Part shown: in pieces, positions 25,441-38,476 of the stretch
Layout of the letters: the number at the start of each line of letters is the position of its first letter
Numbering within the stretch: the first letter of the stretch is position 1
Origin: Cephalopachus bancanus
Taxonomy: Eukaryota; Chordata; Mammalia; Primates; Tarsiidae
NCBI GenBank assembly: GCA_027257055.1
Contig: JAPVLO010000074.1
Location: 2,170,001-2,234,000 of the forward strand
DNA: 64,000 bases
Direction of reading: 5' to 3'
Position numbers and translations under genes: made by a program
The notes under the pieces: generated by a model
Told to the model about the DNA's origin: nothing
What the model saw: only the letters and a program-made list of their open reading frames with translations
The model's database searches: none

Positions 25441-26639
25441 AATTTATTCTTGCCTCTAAGTGGATAAATTTAAATATTTCTCTAGGTATAAACAGTAAAA
25501 CATAACTTTCAGATTAAAGATTTAATACATTTTTGCATTTATTGCATTTGGTCAAATTATTTTCCAAAATGGTGTCCAAAATTTCAATTTAGTGAGCATT
25601 GATTAGAGGTCCTGTTTTTTGTACATTTTCATCAATAGTTGGCAGTAAAATATTTACTTATTTTTGTTCAACATATTGATTTAGATTTATAACACTTTTT
25701 TGTTGCATTAATAGCCATTTGTCAAACACAAGTAAAAAATCAAAGAACAACTACCCAAGTACTCATGACTCAATTTTAACAATTACTAATAATCAAGTTT
25801 TTACCACAAAGTTTTGTCTATCCTCCCATTTTTCCAGAGATATTTTTTTAAAAAATATAGATACTATGTCATTTCTAACACCAATATTCCTTGGTACATA
25901 TGGCCAAAAATAGAGAATGTTTTTATATAAACATAAAAATATTTTCAACAACTGTCACAATTAGTAATACTTCCTTATTATCGTCTAATACCTGATACAT
26001 ATTAAATATACACAGATCTATAAAAATGTAAATATAAACTTTGTACAAATCTTTATAAATCATGATCCAAACAAGTCTTCATTTTGCATTAGTATTGGTA
26101 TCTCTTAAAAATCTTTTAATCTAGGAAATATCTTCCCTTTTTCCCTACGTTTTTCCCTTCTAACTATTGACATGTCAAAGAAGTTCCATTAGTTTCTTGG
26201 TAGACTAGCTGTGTCGAAAATTTATTGTGCCTATAGGTGTCATGTGTAGTGTGATAAAATGTAGATTTGATGTCAGTATATGTGAAGAAACTCAAGATCT
26301 GACATTGTTAATAAGATCTATTCCACAGATCATAATGTGGGTAAGAAATCTGTAGAAAGGCTCACAATTTGGGTTTGTCTGATTGTTTCCTTTAGTTTCA
26401 CTTTGTTCTTATATCAAACGTTAATTTCCTGGAAATTATCTTTTAACTATTTTGGTAAAAACACTTCACAGATCATGTTCTTCGGTTATATTGAAGCACA
26501 TCAGAAACATCTATAATCAGCTGTGCCACAATTTGCTGTTTAATTTGTTTTTCTGTCTTCTTTAACTTGACATATCAAAATTTTAACAGAATTGATGAGG
26601 TGTAATAGACACAACAACTTGCATATAGTCGAACTAAAT
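25441..26639. other. Non-coding stretch, possibly more old L1
   Basis: AT-rich sequence before the clear antisense L1. It may include the 3' end of that L1 but I could not anchor it. Confidence 0.4.
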
Positions 26640-27556
26640 TGGAAGTTTTACATATTTTTACTTCAGAGACCATCATGACAAAGATAATGAACACAGCCAT
26701 CCATCATCTTCAAAAATTCCTTCAGTCCCCTTAATAATCCTCTCCTACTCTTCCTCTCATCAATATTGTCCCTCAGATAATAATCTTTCAGATTTCAGTC
26801 ACTGTGATTAGTTTAAATATTCTAAAATTATACATAAATGGAAAAATACAATCTGAATTATTTTTGTCAGGCTTCTTTTGCTCGGTATAATAACTTGAAA
26901 TGTGATGGTGTGTATCAATAGTCTATTTCTTTTTTACTATTGAGTATTATTACATTGCATGGACATACTGCACTTTTTAAATGAATTATTTAACTTGTTG
27001 ATAGACTTTGTCAACTTGTCGATTATTACTATGTTATGGCTTTTACAAGTAACTCTTCTCTGAACATTCAAGCAAGAATCTTTGCATGGACATATGATTT
27101 TCTTTTTCTTGAATAAATATCTAGTAAGGAAGTTGCTGGTGCCCATGATAGGTATGTGCTCAAATTTTTAACAAACCGCACAACTATTTTCTAAATGGTT
27201 ACGCCATTTTTCTTCCTCACCAGCAGTGTATGAGAGATGCCCTTCTCAGTATCTCCTTCAGTACTTGGTACGATCTGTTTTTTAACTGTGAATAACCATT
27301 TTTAAAATGAGAGTTTAGTGGTTTCTCATTGTGACTTAATTTGCGTTTATCTGTTGAAATTGGAGACATTGATTTTTAAAATGTATTTGCCTGGTCTGCT
27401 CTTATTTTTGTGATGCGTCGGTCTAAATATTTTGTTTAAATCTTTTTTTTATTACTGAGTTTTGAAAGTCCTTGTACCTTCTGGATACAAGTATTTTATC
27501 AAATATATAATAAACACATTTGTTACGGTATGTCTTTTTGTGTTCTTATTAGCATC

Positions 27557-28052
27557 TGTGGTAGACTGCATAACAGCTACCAAAGATACCAAAGACCTAA
27601 TGTCTGGGATTTATAAATGTAATCTGTATGGCCAAAGATGAGATTCAGTTAAGGAGACTGAATTAGGGAGATTATCCAAGTGGATGCTAAATGCAATCAC
27701 AAGTGTCATTAAAAGAGAGAGCAGAGCAGAGGTAAAGTTGACACAAAAAATAAAGGACAAGACAATGCACATATAGAACAGAGAGACATTTGAAAGAGCT
27801 ATGCAGCTGGCCTTCAGGATTGGCCGTGAGCCAAGGAATGAAAAGAATGGAAGATAGCTCATGATGTTAGAAAATGTAAGGAAATGGATTCTTCTCTAGA
27901 GGTGCTGGAATGAGTGTGACCTTTGTGACACTCTGGTGTCAGTCCAGTAAAATTTCATTTTGAAATTCTGATACGTAGAACTGTGCAAGAATAAAGATGT
28001 ACTGCCACCAAGTTGTTGAGAATTTCTTATAGTGGCACCAGGGTCTGATATG
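27557..28052 (+). repeat. MaLR (MLT1-like) solo LTR, sense, inside old L1
   Basis: Starts TGTGGTAGACTGCATAACAG and includes AGATTATCCAAGTGGATGCT, CAATCACAAGTGTCATTAAA and GAGCCAAGGAATGAAAAGAA. It ends near GCCACCAAGTTGTTGAGAAT and the GGCACCAGGGTCTGATA tail. This is the layout of an ERVL-MaLR LTR. The open frames on the other strand here are incidental. Confidence 0.8.
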
Positions 28053-28463
28053 GTGTCTTGTGAAGAGAAAGTCTCAGTTTTGATATCCTCCATTTTATCA
28101 GTTTTTTAAAAATGTGCTTTTGATACCGTATTTAAGAAATATTTACCAAACACATCAAAAAGATTTCTCCTAACTTAGTATTTATTTTTTGTGATTTTTG
28201 TATGGAAACTATGGATCAAAGTCTTTTTTACTCAAATGAATACCCAGGTGTTTAGCACAGAAACCGTTATTCCTATTTCTTCATTGACTTGCTTTTGAAC
28301 CACTGCTAAAAATCAGTTGACCGTAGATGTGGAGGTCTATTTATGCACTCTGTTCTGTTCCATTAAATCATTTGTCGATCCAACAGTACACAAACAGATG
28401 TCTTCAAACAGACAGTGAAGTTCTCTAAATTTCTTCTTTTACACCGTTCTTTGAGCTACTTTT

Positions 28464-28749
28464 GTTTGTTTGTTTGAGTTGGAGTCTCACTCTGTCGCCC
28501 AGACTGGAGTGCAGTGGCCGCTCCCGGCCACCGCAGCCTCGACCTGTTGGGCTCCAGCTATCCTTCCGCCTCAGCCTTCCGAGTAGCCGAAATTACAGGC
28601 ATGCACTACCACGCCCGGCTGATTTTTTGATTTATTGTAGAGATGAGGTCTCGCTGCCCAGGCGGGTCTCGAACCCGCGGGCTCAGGCCATCCACTCACC
28701 TCAGCCTCCCAAAGGGGCGGGATTACAGGCTGAGCCACCGAGCCCGGCT
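28464..28749 (-). repeat. Young Alu, antisense, with target duplication
   Basis: The hairpin is intact at 28514-28531. TCTTTGAGCTACTTTT (28448-28463) and TCTTTGAGCTGCTTTT (28750-28765) are a 16-bp duplication with one mismatch. Tail is (TTTG)n. Confidence 0.95.
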
Positions 28750-29400
28750 TCTTTGAGCTGCTTTTAGTCCTATACATTTGCAGATAGAATTTTAGAATTA
28801 CCATGGAGGTTTTGCAAAAATTCTTACTGCTAATTTTATTCTAATTGTCTTGAATCTAAAAACGATTTAGGCAATAATTGACATTTTAAAATCATTTTTC
28901 TCTTTTGATCCAGTACCACGATAAATATGGTATTTTTATTTTAATATTTCTTGATTTTTCTTAGCAATATTTTATAGTGTTCAATATCAATATCTTGCAT
29001 ATTTATGTAAGATATATCTCAATATTTCAATTATTGTAAAATATTTAACTATTATACATGTACTGTTTTATAAATTTTAATTGCTCAATACTAATACATC
29101 AAAATATAATCAATTTTTATATTGTCCTTGTATCCTTCAATCTTGCTAAACTTGCCTATGGATTTTAGCAGCATTTTTAAAGATTTCTTAAGATTTAATT
29201 TTGTATATGCATGAAAATGCTTTATGTAAATAAAGATAGTTTGATGGTTTTACTTTATATTTCCAATCTAGGTGTTCCATGTGTCTTATTTTGTTGGCTA
29301 GGACATACAGTATAATGGTGAATAGAGGTTTGAATTATAAATTTTTCTGTCACTTTCTGTAGTACTATCAGTATTTATTTCTTCTATTTTGAAGGTTTTC

Positions 29401-29480
29401 TTTTTTTTAGAAAGCAGGATTTATTGAGAGAACAGAAAAGCTCCCAGAGTCAGAAGGGAACCCAGGGGTTTGTCTGAAGC
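29401..29480 (-). mobile_element. Very short poly-A retroposon, copy 2
   Basis: On the minus strand it ends CAATAAATCCTGCTTTCTA plus an A-tail, nearly the same 3' end as 14705-14782. The conserved core reads, on the plus strand, GCAGGATTTATTGAG then ACAGAAAAGCT then an A/G-rich stretch ending GGGGTTTGT. It sits within the old L1. Confidence 0.6.
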
Positions 29481-29993
29481 ATATAATTATTAAGTGCATA
29501 AACATTTAGGGTAGCTGTTCCCTGTCAATAAATTGATCTCATTTATCATTATTAGGTGATTGTTTTTTATTGCTGCTAATATTCTTTGCTCTTCTTTTGA
29601 CTAGAATTAGCATAATATATCATTGTCATTCTTTAAATTTTTACCTACTTGTATCTTTAAAGTGTTTTTAAACATATAGTTTAGGCATTTAGAAAATATA
29701 TTTTAGACAATCTTTGTCTTTTAATTGGATTGATTATTCCATTTACATTTAATGTGATTGTTATTATGATTGGAATTAAATGTATCATTTTACTACATGC
29801 ATATTTTCCCTGTCTCTTTCTCTCTCTTTTTCTCATTTCTTCCTTTAATTCTTCTTTGAATTGAGTACTCTTTATGCTTCAGTTTTATCTATTTTGTAGA
29901 CTTTCTAATACAAACTGTCATTTTATTTTAGTAGTTGCTTTAGGTTTATTATATACATATTTCACCTTATTAAAATCTATTTAAAGTAATGTT

Positions 29994-30286
29994 GGCAGGG
30001 CTCGGTGGCTCAGTCTGTAATCCGCACTTTGGGAGGCGAAGGTGAGTGAATTGTCTGAGCCCGTGGGTTCGAGACCCGCCTGGGCAACTTGGCTAGACCT
30101 CATCTCTACAATAAATCAAAAAATTAGCTGGGCATGGTAGCGGGTGCCTGTAGTTCCAGCTACTTGGCTGAGGAGGAAGGATCTCCGGAGTCCAGCAGGT
30201 CAAGGTTGCGGTGGCCGGGAGTAGCCACTGCAATCCAGTCTGGGTGACAGAGTGAGACTCCAATTAAAATAATAATAATAATAAAT
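29994..30286 (+). repeat. Young-type Alu, sense, with target duplication
   Basis: The tail is an (AAT)n tract. AAAGTAATGTT occurs exactly on both sides (29983-29993 and 30287-30297). Confidence 0.93.
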
Positions 30287-30661
30287 AAAGTAATGTTGTA
30301 CCACTTCATATATTGTTTTGGGAGCTTTAATGAGCATATTCCTGTACTTTGTGCTGTGGATTTAATAGCTTTTACTTCTACATATGCTATAGACTCCACA
30401 ATACATTCTTATTTCTATTCTTTACAGATAATTTTCTTTTAATGATATTTTAATTTAAAAAGTCTATTTATTCAATTTGACTTCCATTTCTAGTGATTCT
30501 GTTTTTGTTTATGTAGTTCTAATTCCCATCTACTATCATTTCCTTCTTCCTAAATAACTTCTTTAATAATTATTTGTATTGTAGGTCTCATGTTAGTTTC
30601 ATGATTATATATTTAAAAAATCAACATTCTGCCTTCCTTTATGAAAGATGAAGAGTTTAGC

Positions 30662-31300
30662 TTTTGACTGAAAAGCTGTGTGTTATTTTTCGGGCCCAAC
30701 CAAAGGCAATACAATAGTTTTACCGGTCTGGACTCTCTGGAAACCACCCCCCTCTTCACTTGAGATTAGGTGCACAACCAGTTCATTGCTTTCTCTGAAG
30801 GGAATTGCAGTCAAGGACACAGTCCCTTCTGTCAGGTTATGCCCTTCTCATGTGTACCTTGCTTGCTCCAGTGCTTTTATTGTTAGGAACTTTTATCTGT
30901 GGCCTTGGGCAGAGGTCTTTCTCAAGCACCTCTGCCGAGGCCTTTTTATTGGCAGGAGTAGGTGAAATCTTGATACACTGTCTTTTACTCTAATAAGGTA
31001 CCATTCCTTTCTCACTCTTAACATTCTTTTTGTCCTCCCCATTACCCTAGAGTCCATAAAATAAACGGCCAAGTTTTTTATTTATTTGTTTATTTTTTGT
31101 GCTCTCCCTTTACAATTAGATGAACCCCATGTTCGCGCTGATTCTAACTTTTCGTGAGTGTACTGTTCGTGGAGGAAAACGAAACAGGGAGAGGCAGCAT
31201 TTTCTTAGGTTTTACACTCTTGCTCTTGCCATTGCCATAAGCAACTCATGGCTTAAATCATTCATATTTTTTACTTGTTGCTTTAACAAATTGCTTCAAA
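30662..31300. other. Unidentified 0.6-kb block inserted in old L1
   Basis: The L1 sequence stops near TAGCTTTT and resumes at about 31300. The block between keeps several CpGs (31131-31182) and has a CATAAAATAAACGG motif at about 31056, like a polyadenylation signal. It could be an LTR or other retroelement, but no family is recognised and no coding frame is convincing. Confidence 0.4.
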
Positions 31301-31574
31301 TTTAGGACGGCTCTTTCATTTCAGCAGAACGCTTTACAACAATTACTTGGGTTGAAAAATGCTCAGGTGGCATTGATTTCTTTTTCATTTCTATACTTCA
31401 AAAATGTCTCTCCACTGTCTTCTGGCTTGTATTATTTGAGTTGAGAAATCTTCCATCTTCATCTTTGTTGTTCTGTATATAAAGCATGTCCTTTCTCTGG
31501 CTACATTTCAGTTTTTCTTTTTGTTAATAGTTTTGAGTAATTTAATCATAATGTGGTTTGAAGTTGGAGGTCTT

Positions 31575-31875
31575 AGGAGGTCTTACTCTCTCTGTCACCC
31601 AGGCTGGTGGCACAATCATGGCTCAATCAAAACCTCAAACTCTTGTGCTCCAATTGTCTTCTCGCGTCAATCTCTCTAGTAGCTGGGACCACAAGTGTGT
31701 ACCAATATGCCCAGCTAAACTTCTGTTGTTGTTGTTGTCTTGCTTTTGCTTTTGTAGAGATAGAGTTTTCGCTATGTTGCTCAGTCTGGTCTCAAATTTC
31801 TGGCCTCAAGGAATCCCTCTGCCTTACTCTCACAAACTGCTAAAATTGGTGATATAAGCCACCAATCCCTGCCCC
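31575..31875 (-). repeat. Old Alu, antisense
   Basis: Degraded antisense Alu (CTCTGTCACCCAGGCTGG, later TATGTTGCTCAGTCTGGTC) with a (TGT)n patch at about 31722. L1 sequence resumes after it. Confidence 0.85.
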
Positions 31876-31977
31876 AGTGCGGTGCAATACAATGTCTGTG
31901 CTTGAGTTTTGTTAAACTTCTTGTATCTATGGGTTTCTAAACTTCATTGGTTTTATACACTGTAATTATATATACAT

Positions 31978-32032
31978 GTAAATATATATACATGTAAAAT
32001 ATATATATGTGTGTGTGTGTGTGTGTGTATGC
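31978..32032 (+). repeat. TA/TG simple repeat
   Basis: Alternating ATATACATG and GTGTGT units. Confidence 0.85.
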
Positions 32033-32345
32033 TGAAACTTGTTTCACAATTCACAGATACTTTTAATCACTTTTAATTTTTTAATCATTTTTTCTCTGTG
32101 TTTTTTTCCAGATGGTTCATATTTCTGTCTTCAGTTTCACTAGTTTATTGGCCGTGAGTAATATGTTATTAATTATATAAATGGCATTTTTTGTTTTGGT
32201 CCTTTTTTGGTTTATAGAGTCAAGTTATGCTCTTATAGTGTATTTTTATCACAACCATTGTAGCTTTCATCTCTCAGTTTATTTGAAGCTTTTTCATGTT
32301 TTCAAGTTTTTCTCTGACTTCTTGAACATCTAGAATATACTTTCA

Positions 32346-34378
32346 GCATCCAAGTCTGTCAAAGATGTTATGCAGTAGAAAGCACACAACGTCGGCTATA
32401 AGTTTTTTTCCCCCAAATTTCTCAAATTGCAACTAGTCAAGCTTCTACTAATTTATAAAAAATACAGATGATAAAAAAATCATTGAATCACACCACTGTG
32501 ATGCAGTTAGCAAAATTAAGAATGTGGAACACTCTAGAGGATAATGACTTTGACATATAAATAGAAAGGAAAATTAAAAATGAGAGAGAAAACCTATAGA
32601 CTAAATAAAACTTAAGAACTATTTCAACAAACTGCATTGTGTGGACATATATGATTTCTAATTCAACATATTTGGAGATTTTTATTTAAATTTGAACACT
32701 GAATTATATTAAAACTTTTATTCTTAATTTTTAAGGTTTAATTTTGAGTTTTAAAAATGTATACACACATACGTACATAGCATTTTAGGCTAGTGTATGT
32801 GTATGTGTGTGTGCCTTGACTGGTTAAAATAATATGTCATTTGAAATTTGTTTTAGCGTAAAAAAGTGGGCATGTGTATAGATGGCAGAAGATTGGCATG
32901 TGTTGGTAATTTTTTAAGTTGAGTAATGATATCTAGGTGTTCATTACCTTATTTTATCTGTTTTTTGATGTATGAAAACCTCATACTATAAAGTTAGCAA
33001 AATGTTATTTACCAAAACATAAAAACTACACTTTATACCAATGTTGGTATATAATTTTCCAAACTTACAAAAAATATCTTTCTCATGAAAAAAGCAAACA
33101 AAAAAATCTATACTTATTCCAAATATTATTCACCAGCTTTCAAAAGTATATTTTTAGCATTTTCTAAAGAACAGATACTACCTGAATTTCAAATATCGAA
33201 TATAAGGATGATATTCATATATAATTTTCACCTCAGCTGAATTTCTTTATGACCTTCATTAGGTTAACTTGTAGCAAAGAATACACTTGCTTGAAGAGAC
33301 TACACAGAAACTGCCGAATCCCTGTGTTCCTTCTTAATTAAGTGTTTTTAACAACTCATCTTAATAAGAGTCAAGAACTAAAAAAATCTCCAAGGGTTCA
33401 TTGAAAAACATATAAAGATTCAAAACATGATCACGCAGAAAACCTCCTAACATGAAACTCTGTGGCTTTTCTGTTTTTATATGATATTAAACTGTACAAA
33501 ATTATTTTTTTCATGAAGTCAAATAAATAAATCTAATTTTGATGTATGTAGATGTGGGAAACACAAAGGTATTTGGTTACATAAGGTAAATGGAACATTT
33601 TAATGTAAAACTCAGTAGGTCAAATTTTTTTTAACATTTAAACACTAGAAGATACTTTTCATAACCATCTTACATACTGTAAACATTGGACCATTTTACC
33701 CAGAAAGTATAATTTTGTGTTTATTGTCTAAAAATGGTCTTTTACTTGTTTTTGTTGAGATAAAAAAGTGCTTCTTCCCTATAGTTCTCAAATTACAAAC
33801 TGGTAAATATCTTCCACAGCCATTATTTTCAGGGTGTTTTATAGTATTGGTATAACTGATTACTAAATCCCCTGGTTTTAAGCTGACTTATCCTTTTTTT
33901 TTTAATTGCTACATAAAATATCATACGTTGAGAAATTGGATGAGAAAGCTTTTTCTATCAAGTAAAAAGAGGAGAAATATATGGCTTTTTTTTTTCTTCT
34001 GGCTTGACTGCTGCTTTAATAAGATAGTATGAGTTTTACTACGCTAGAAAGGAGAAAGTAAGCAAGTCAAATTAAAAAAAAAAAAAGCTATCTCAATGTC
34101 AGCTGTCAATCAAAGAGATTCCCAGAGCAATTTTTCAACCTTCAGGCAGATTTATGACTGAAGCTTAAAACAAACAGTGCCTGTGTGGAAATGTATAATT
34201 ATTCTAACCAAATTATTGCTGATCTACAAAATATGATTAAGTAGCTTAGTGGGAAGATCCATTAAATGTATATTTTTATTTCCTTTTTTAGATGCAAAAG
34301 TTATAATTTGTCATTAGTAATTATGTGAGAAAATGTTATTTTTAAATGTGAAATGTTGTTTTGTTTCTTATGCTGTAG
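32346..34378. other. Upstream of CDH19 first coding exon; no gene or named repeat
   Basis: AT-rich. Near the 3' end (34080-34260) the sequence is less repetitive and contains an E-box CAGCTG followed by ATCAAAG (a SOX/TCF-like heptamer, about 34101-34114). Whether it is intron or promoter cannot be told from sequence alone. Confidence 0.4.
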
Positions 34379-34490
34379 GAATATAAAAGATACCCAAGAG
34401 TAAAAAAGATTATAAAGCAACACAAGATTTTTGCTTGTAACATCCTGTTTCCTCTGAAGAGTAACACTTGGAATCAAAAGAGTCATCAAA
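34379..34490 (+). other. CDH19: CDH19 5' UTR part of the first coding exon (predicted)
   Basis: A pyrimidine-rich tract ending in TGTAG at 34374-34378 makes a good 3' splice site about 112 bases before the start codon. Type II cadherin genes usually have a separate non-coding first exon, so this is the likely start of the exon that carries the ATG. The stretch has an in-frame stop upstream and no upstream ATG. I could not identify the non-coding first exon or the promoter in the window. Alternatively the transcript could start nearer and run through this acceptor. Confidence 0.55.
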
Positions 34491-34679
34491 ATGAAGTGTT
34501 GTTTACTGCTGCCTTTTATGTTGGGAATTCTTCTCCTATGGCCTTACTTTACTGCAACAGAACACTCCAAAACAGAAGTTAAGCAGTCAGAGGGATTTCA
34601 TTCGAGAGTGAAGCGTGGCTGGGTGTGGAACCAATTTTTTGTGCCAGAGGAAATGAATACAAGTTATCACGTTGGCCGG
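34491..34679 (+). CDS. CDH19: Cadherin-19, coding exon 1: signal peptide, prodomain and mature N terminus
   Basis: This exon encodes residues 1-63. A hydrophobic run at about 4-20 is the signal peptide, followed by a short prodomain that ends in the proprotein convertase site RVKR (39-42). The mature protein begins GWVWNQFF, giving the two tryptophans (W44 and W46, mature Trp2 and Trp4) that define type II classical cadherins and swap between partners in trans adhesion. NTS at 56-58 is an N-glycosylation sequon. The ATG is the first in the exon and sits directly before the signal peptide (context AAAATGA). The exon ends in phase 0 at CGG before the donor gtactt, which lacks G at +5. Cadherin-19 is a calcium-dependent cell-cell adhesion protein of neural-crest and Schwann-cell lineages. 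The EC1 and EC3 sequence fits CDH19 better than its paralogues CDH7, CDH20 or CDH11 as I remember them. Confidence 0.95.
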
Positions 34680-37600
34680 GTACTTATTTTCTACAAGTGT
34701 TACAGTAAATAGCAGGAAAATGTAAATAAGTTGAGAAAATTTGGGGATATGGAGGATTCCACATTTTTTTTTTCAGTAAACACTATTAGAAAGCCTCGAC
34801 ATTGGCATCATTGTTTCAGATTTACAAGGACATAAAGCATCCACTAAAAGCTGAAGGACAAGGGACAGCCAGATTTTTTAATTTCACTTTAGTCACCTAT
34901 ATGAAAATGCAGACCTCATTTGCTGACGTCTGGAAATTCAGTGGTGTTATTGTTGATAATGGATCAAAGCAGCCACACCAAGACAAGTATCACTTGCCAA
35001 CAGTATTTAGCCTGATTTTCTGTTATGCTAAGTAGCTGTTGATTTATCTTTCATTCATTTTTAATAGAACAGATTAATACAATATCCTTTAACAGTTAAG
35101 TAGCTTCAGGAAACTATACGCTTTATTTGATTAGTAACGTTAAAGTACAAGGAGTAATTAGTTTCACTTTCTTAGAGGAATATATTTTAAGAACAATTCC
35201 TTAATGAGACAAAACATCCTCTATTTATGTTTTTGGGTTTTATTTTATTATTTCATTTTCTTTAAGCAGGGGTAATTACAATATCATGTCCTTTTCTGTA
35301 AGGCTCCTTCCTTAGATGAATGCACTGAAATAAGTTTAACCACTAATTAACTGGCACTAAAATTTAATTGGGCCCAAAGGGTGAAGCACTCAAAATTTAT
35401 TAACTCTCTTTTTTCTAGCCTTTCAGGAGAGCTGCAGTGTTAGCATGGTGTCTGGATTCCACAGAAGTTCACCTATCCTATCAGCCAAATGTATATGTGT
35501 ACTTTCAATCAAAGGTTTAGGTTAAGATTGTAGACAAACATTTAAAAATATGTGAGATGTGTGTGTGTGTTTGTTTATGAGTACAGACACACCAACTACA
35601 AATAGTATCTATCATTCCTTTTTATTTTTTTAGGATGAGCACAGGTAAATCACATGCTTGGATGACAATAATGAGCACCGCAGTTAAGTGTTCACTGGGC
35701 AACTGTGACTCTCTAGCTACATTTACAATGGACTCCACAGAGCACCATATGCTCTCCCATCATGGAACATGGTGACAGGCTAAGATCAGTTGGTGACTTT
35801 TAGTAAATAAGGCGTTGCAGGGAAGTGTATCAGTGTAACTGGAACAAAGACTGCCTCTGGGGCCATCACATTTTCTAGTTTGTTCCTTTCTGTACTCCCT
35901 ACACAAATCTTCTGTTACCTCATTCGCATAGTGATTGGCTTTGCCTATTTTTTCGTTCTATACACATATTTATGACAATATTCTAACAGATGTTTTCCCT
36001 TTAACAAATGCTTTAAGCTTAATTAACGTACAGATGACTGGTTTAAAAGAGAAAAATAATGAATGTTAGGTGCTTTTGATTAAAGGGTGAGTAAAGATAA
36101 AGTATAGCTGATGTGCCCAAGATAACTCTCTCTTTGTTCTATTTTTTTAAGTATTAAGATTGAGAAGTACAATAAAGAGAACATTTACAGTGATAAGAAT
36201 TTGCCAAATTGATAACAGCAGCCTAATTGAGAAAATTTTAAAGATAAATTTAGAAAATTTTATAATATTAGAATCCGTTTGACTGAAGTATGTTTAACAT
36301 ATAGACTTTGTGACATGAAGAGGCAGATATTAAAGTAATCTTTTCTGATTTAAATTTTTTTCTCCTTAAATGTGGGTCTATAAAATATCAAGCTGAGTGG
36401 TTTTTTAAATTTACTCCATGAATATACTTGTCATACACTAATTTTTTACTAAATTTAATATTTCTTACCTATTATTAAATAAATTCTGTTACCATATAGC
36501 ATTTAAAAAATAGAGACCATGTATTTCTTGTTTGATATCTTGACCCATTCATTTATTTTCCCCATTTTCTTAATATTATGGCATAGACAATTCTTTTTAT
36601 ATTATGAATAATTAAGGATTATCAAATTAAATGAACTATGAGCAGAAAGTAAACCTGGGTGTTATTTTTCTCAGTTTGTTTCATTATATAGCACTGTGAT
36701 TCAGCACATTATTAAAATGTTAAAATAGATGTTATAGATATCTTTAGATTTTATTTATAATCACATAACATGTATTAAATTGGCCCTATTAATAAATTAC
36801 AACTTGGGCCATCAGAAAAATTATAATTTTATGAGTTTTCTTGTGGTAAATTGTATAAAGTTTCAGAGGAGCTCTTTCTTAAAATAAGAAAATGCTCATA
36901 AATTGTATATCCGAGGTAGTGAGTATGCATAAAGCCCAGACTTTTTGGTACTACAAAATGTAACCATGTAACCAAAAACCATTTGCATCCTCTAAAGCTG
37001 TTGACACATGGATTCACAGTGATTAAGGCATGGAAAGCTTCTCCTTTAATGTACAAATAATTTAGATTTGAAAAACCATGAAAATAATTTACCTATATAA
37101 AAATTTTACTTTTATGTTACCAATAAATTTAGAATTCTAAATAATTACACCACATTGTGAATGATGAAAAAATGGACTTTGTTCTTTAAAAAAATGAATG
37201 CACAGGAATAAAATAAATATTTGAGAATTAATGAATGTTAGATGAATAGTTTTGTGAATAGTTTTATGCATTCTGGCTAAAAACCAAGGGCTAAGGAACA
37301 TGCTATTTAGTTCTCAGGAGAGAATCTGGGATTAGAAAGTCTCATGGGGTGAAACAAATGTTCACAAAACCATGAAATGCTGGAAAGATTTTTTAAAACT
37401 TTCAGAATCTCACTTTTCTTCTCTATATAAATATCTATTACATCAATAATACATATTTCATAATGTCATAAGGAATATTTGAGAACAATAGAAAGCAATG
37501 TATGGATTATATGCTATGTAATAAATATTAAGTGAAAGTTAGAGATTATTATCTTTTCATATGCTCCCTAACTTCATCCTAATATTTCCATGCTCTCTAT

Positions 37601-38476
37601 GTGTTTTCAGCCAAGAAACATCACCATTAAAATATACATAGTTATCTTTCTATTTGTCTCTAGGTCGCAGTCTAATATATATATTAGAATATATATAAAT
37701 ATATTCTTTCTCAAAAATTGTTTTCTTTTTCTTTGAGTTGGAGTCTCACTCTGTCGCCCAGACTGGAGTGCAGTGGCCGGGACCTGCTAGGCTCCGGTGA
37801 TCCTTTCGCCTCAGCCTCCCAACTAATCAGAACTACAGGCACACACTACCACGCCTGGCTAATTTTTGATTTATCGTAGAGAAGAGATTTCGCCAAGTTG
37901 CCCAAGCGGGTCTTGAACCTGCAGGCTCAGGCAATCCACTTGCCTCTGCCTCCCAAAGTACTGGGATTACAGGCTGAGCCGCCGAGCCTGACCAAAAAAT
38001 TGATTGATTTCATTTTAACAAAGTGGGGTTCAATTCACGATTAGGTATACAAGTGGTCATCGTACAGGTAAAATTTGGGCCTACCTCTGATCCCCACTTT
38101 GTCTGGAGTGAGAACCTAATATTTATATTTAAGGGTATAGCTTTAGTCACAAAGAATATAATCATAAATCAAATTTAAGCCAACTATATGCATAACTTAT
38201 GAAAGAGGCTTTTTTTCAATTATTACAGTTTCTAATTAGAATTATCTATTTAGAATAATAAAACTTGTATAGAATTTTTTACATTCATGACTCAGATTAT
38301 TCCTCTGCCTGTTGATATATTTTAAACTTGAAACTAATATTATATCTTCATATAATATTTACTTATATACAAATTTTAACTTGGGAAATAATGAACATGC
38401 ATGAAAATTAGATCATTAAATTTGATTTGTCCATTTCAGATGTCTGGAAACTAAATTATCTTCTTTGCACTTGCAG
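34680..38476 (+). other. CDH19 intron after coding exon 1 (3.8 kb)
   Basis: The intron is AT-rich with short GT and AT runs (35557-35575, 37675-37705). One young antisense Alu lies at 37722-37991. A 77-codon open frame at 34802-35035 follows a TTTCAG but resembles nothing I know and has no coding support. Apart from these I see nothing specific. Confidence 0.8.
37722..37991 (-). repeat. Young-type Alu, antisense, in CDH19 intron
   Basis: Right-arm hairpin region is deleted (GTGGCCGGGACC). CAAAAATTG flanks on both sides suggest a short target duplication. Confidence 0.88.

Larger units (their letters stand above)
26640..32345 (-). mobile_element. Long old L1, antisense, with nested insertions
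   Basis: Pieces in consistent antisense order match an old L1: CTTCTTTTGCTCGGTATAAT (26870), AGCAAGAATCTTTGCATGGA (27071), AATCAGTTGACCGTAGATGT (28312), CAATCTTGCTAAACTTGCCT (29138), TTGTAGGTCTCATGTTAG (30581), then CTTCTGGCTTGTATTATTTG (31418). It is riddled with stops. Insertions inside it are a MaLR LTR (27557), Alus (28464, 29994, 31575), a tiny retroposon (29401) and an unidentified block (30662). The outer edges are approximate. Confidence 0.75.

Noticed and set aside
31558..31857. 99-codon open frame
   Set aside because: Antisense old Alu sequence inside an old L1.
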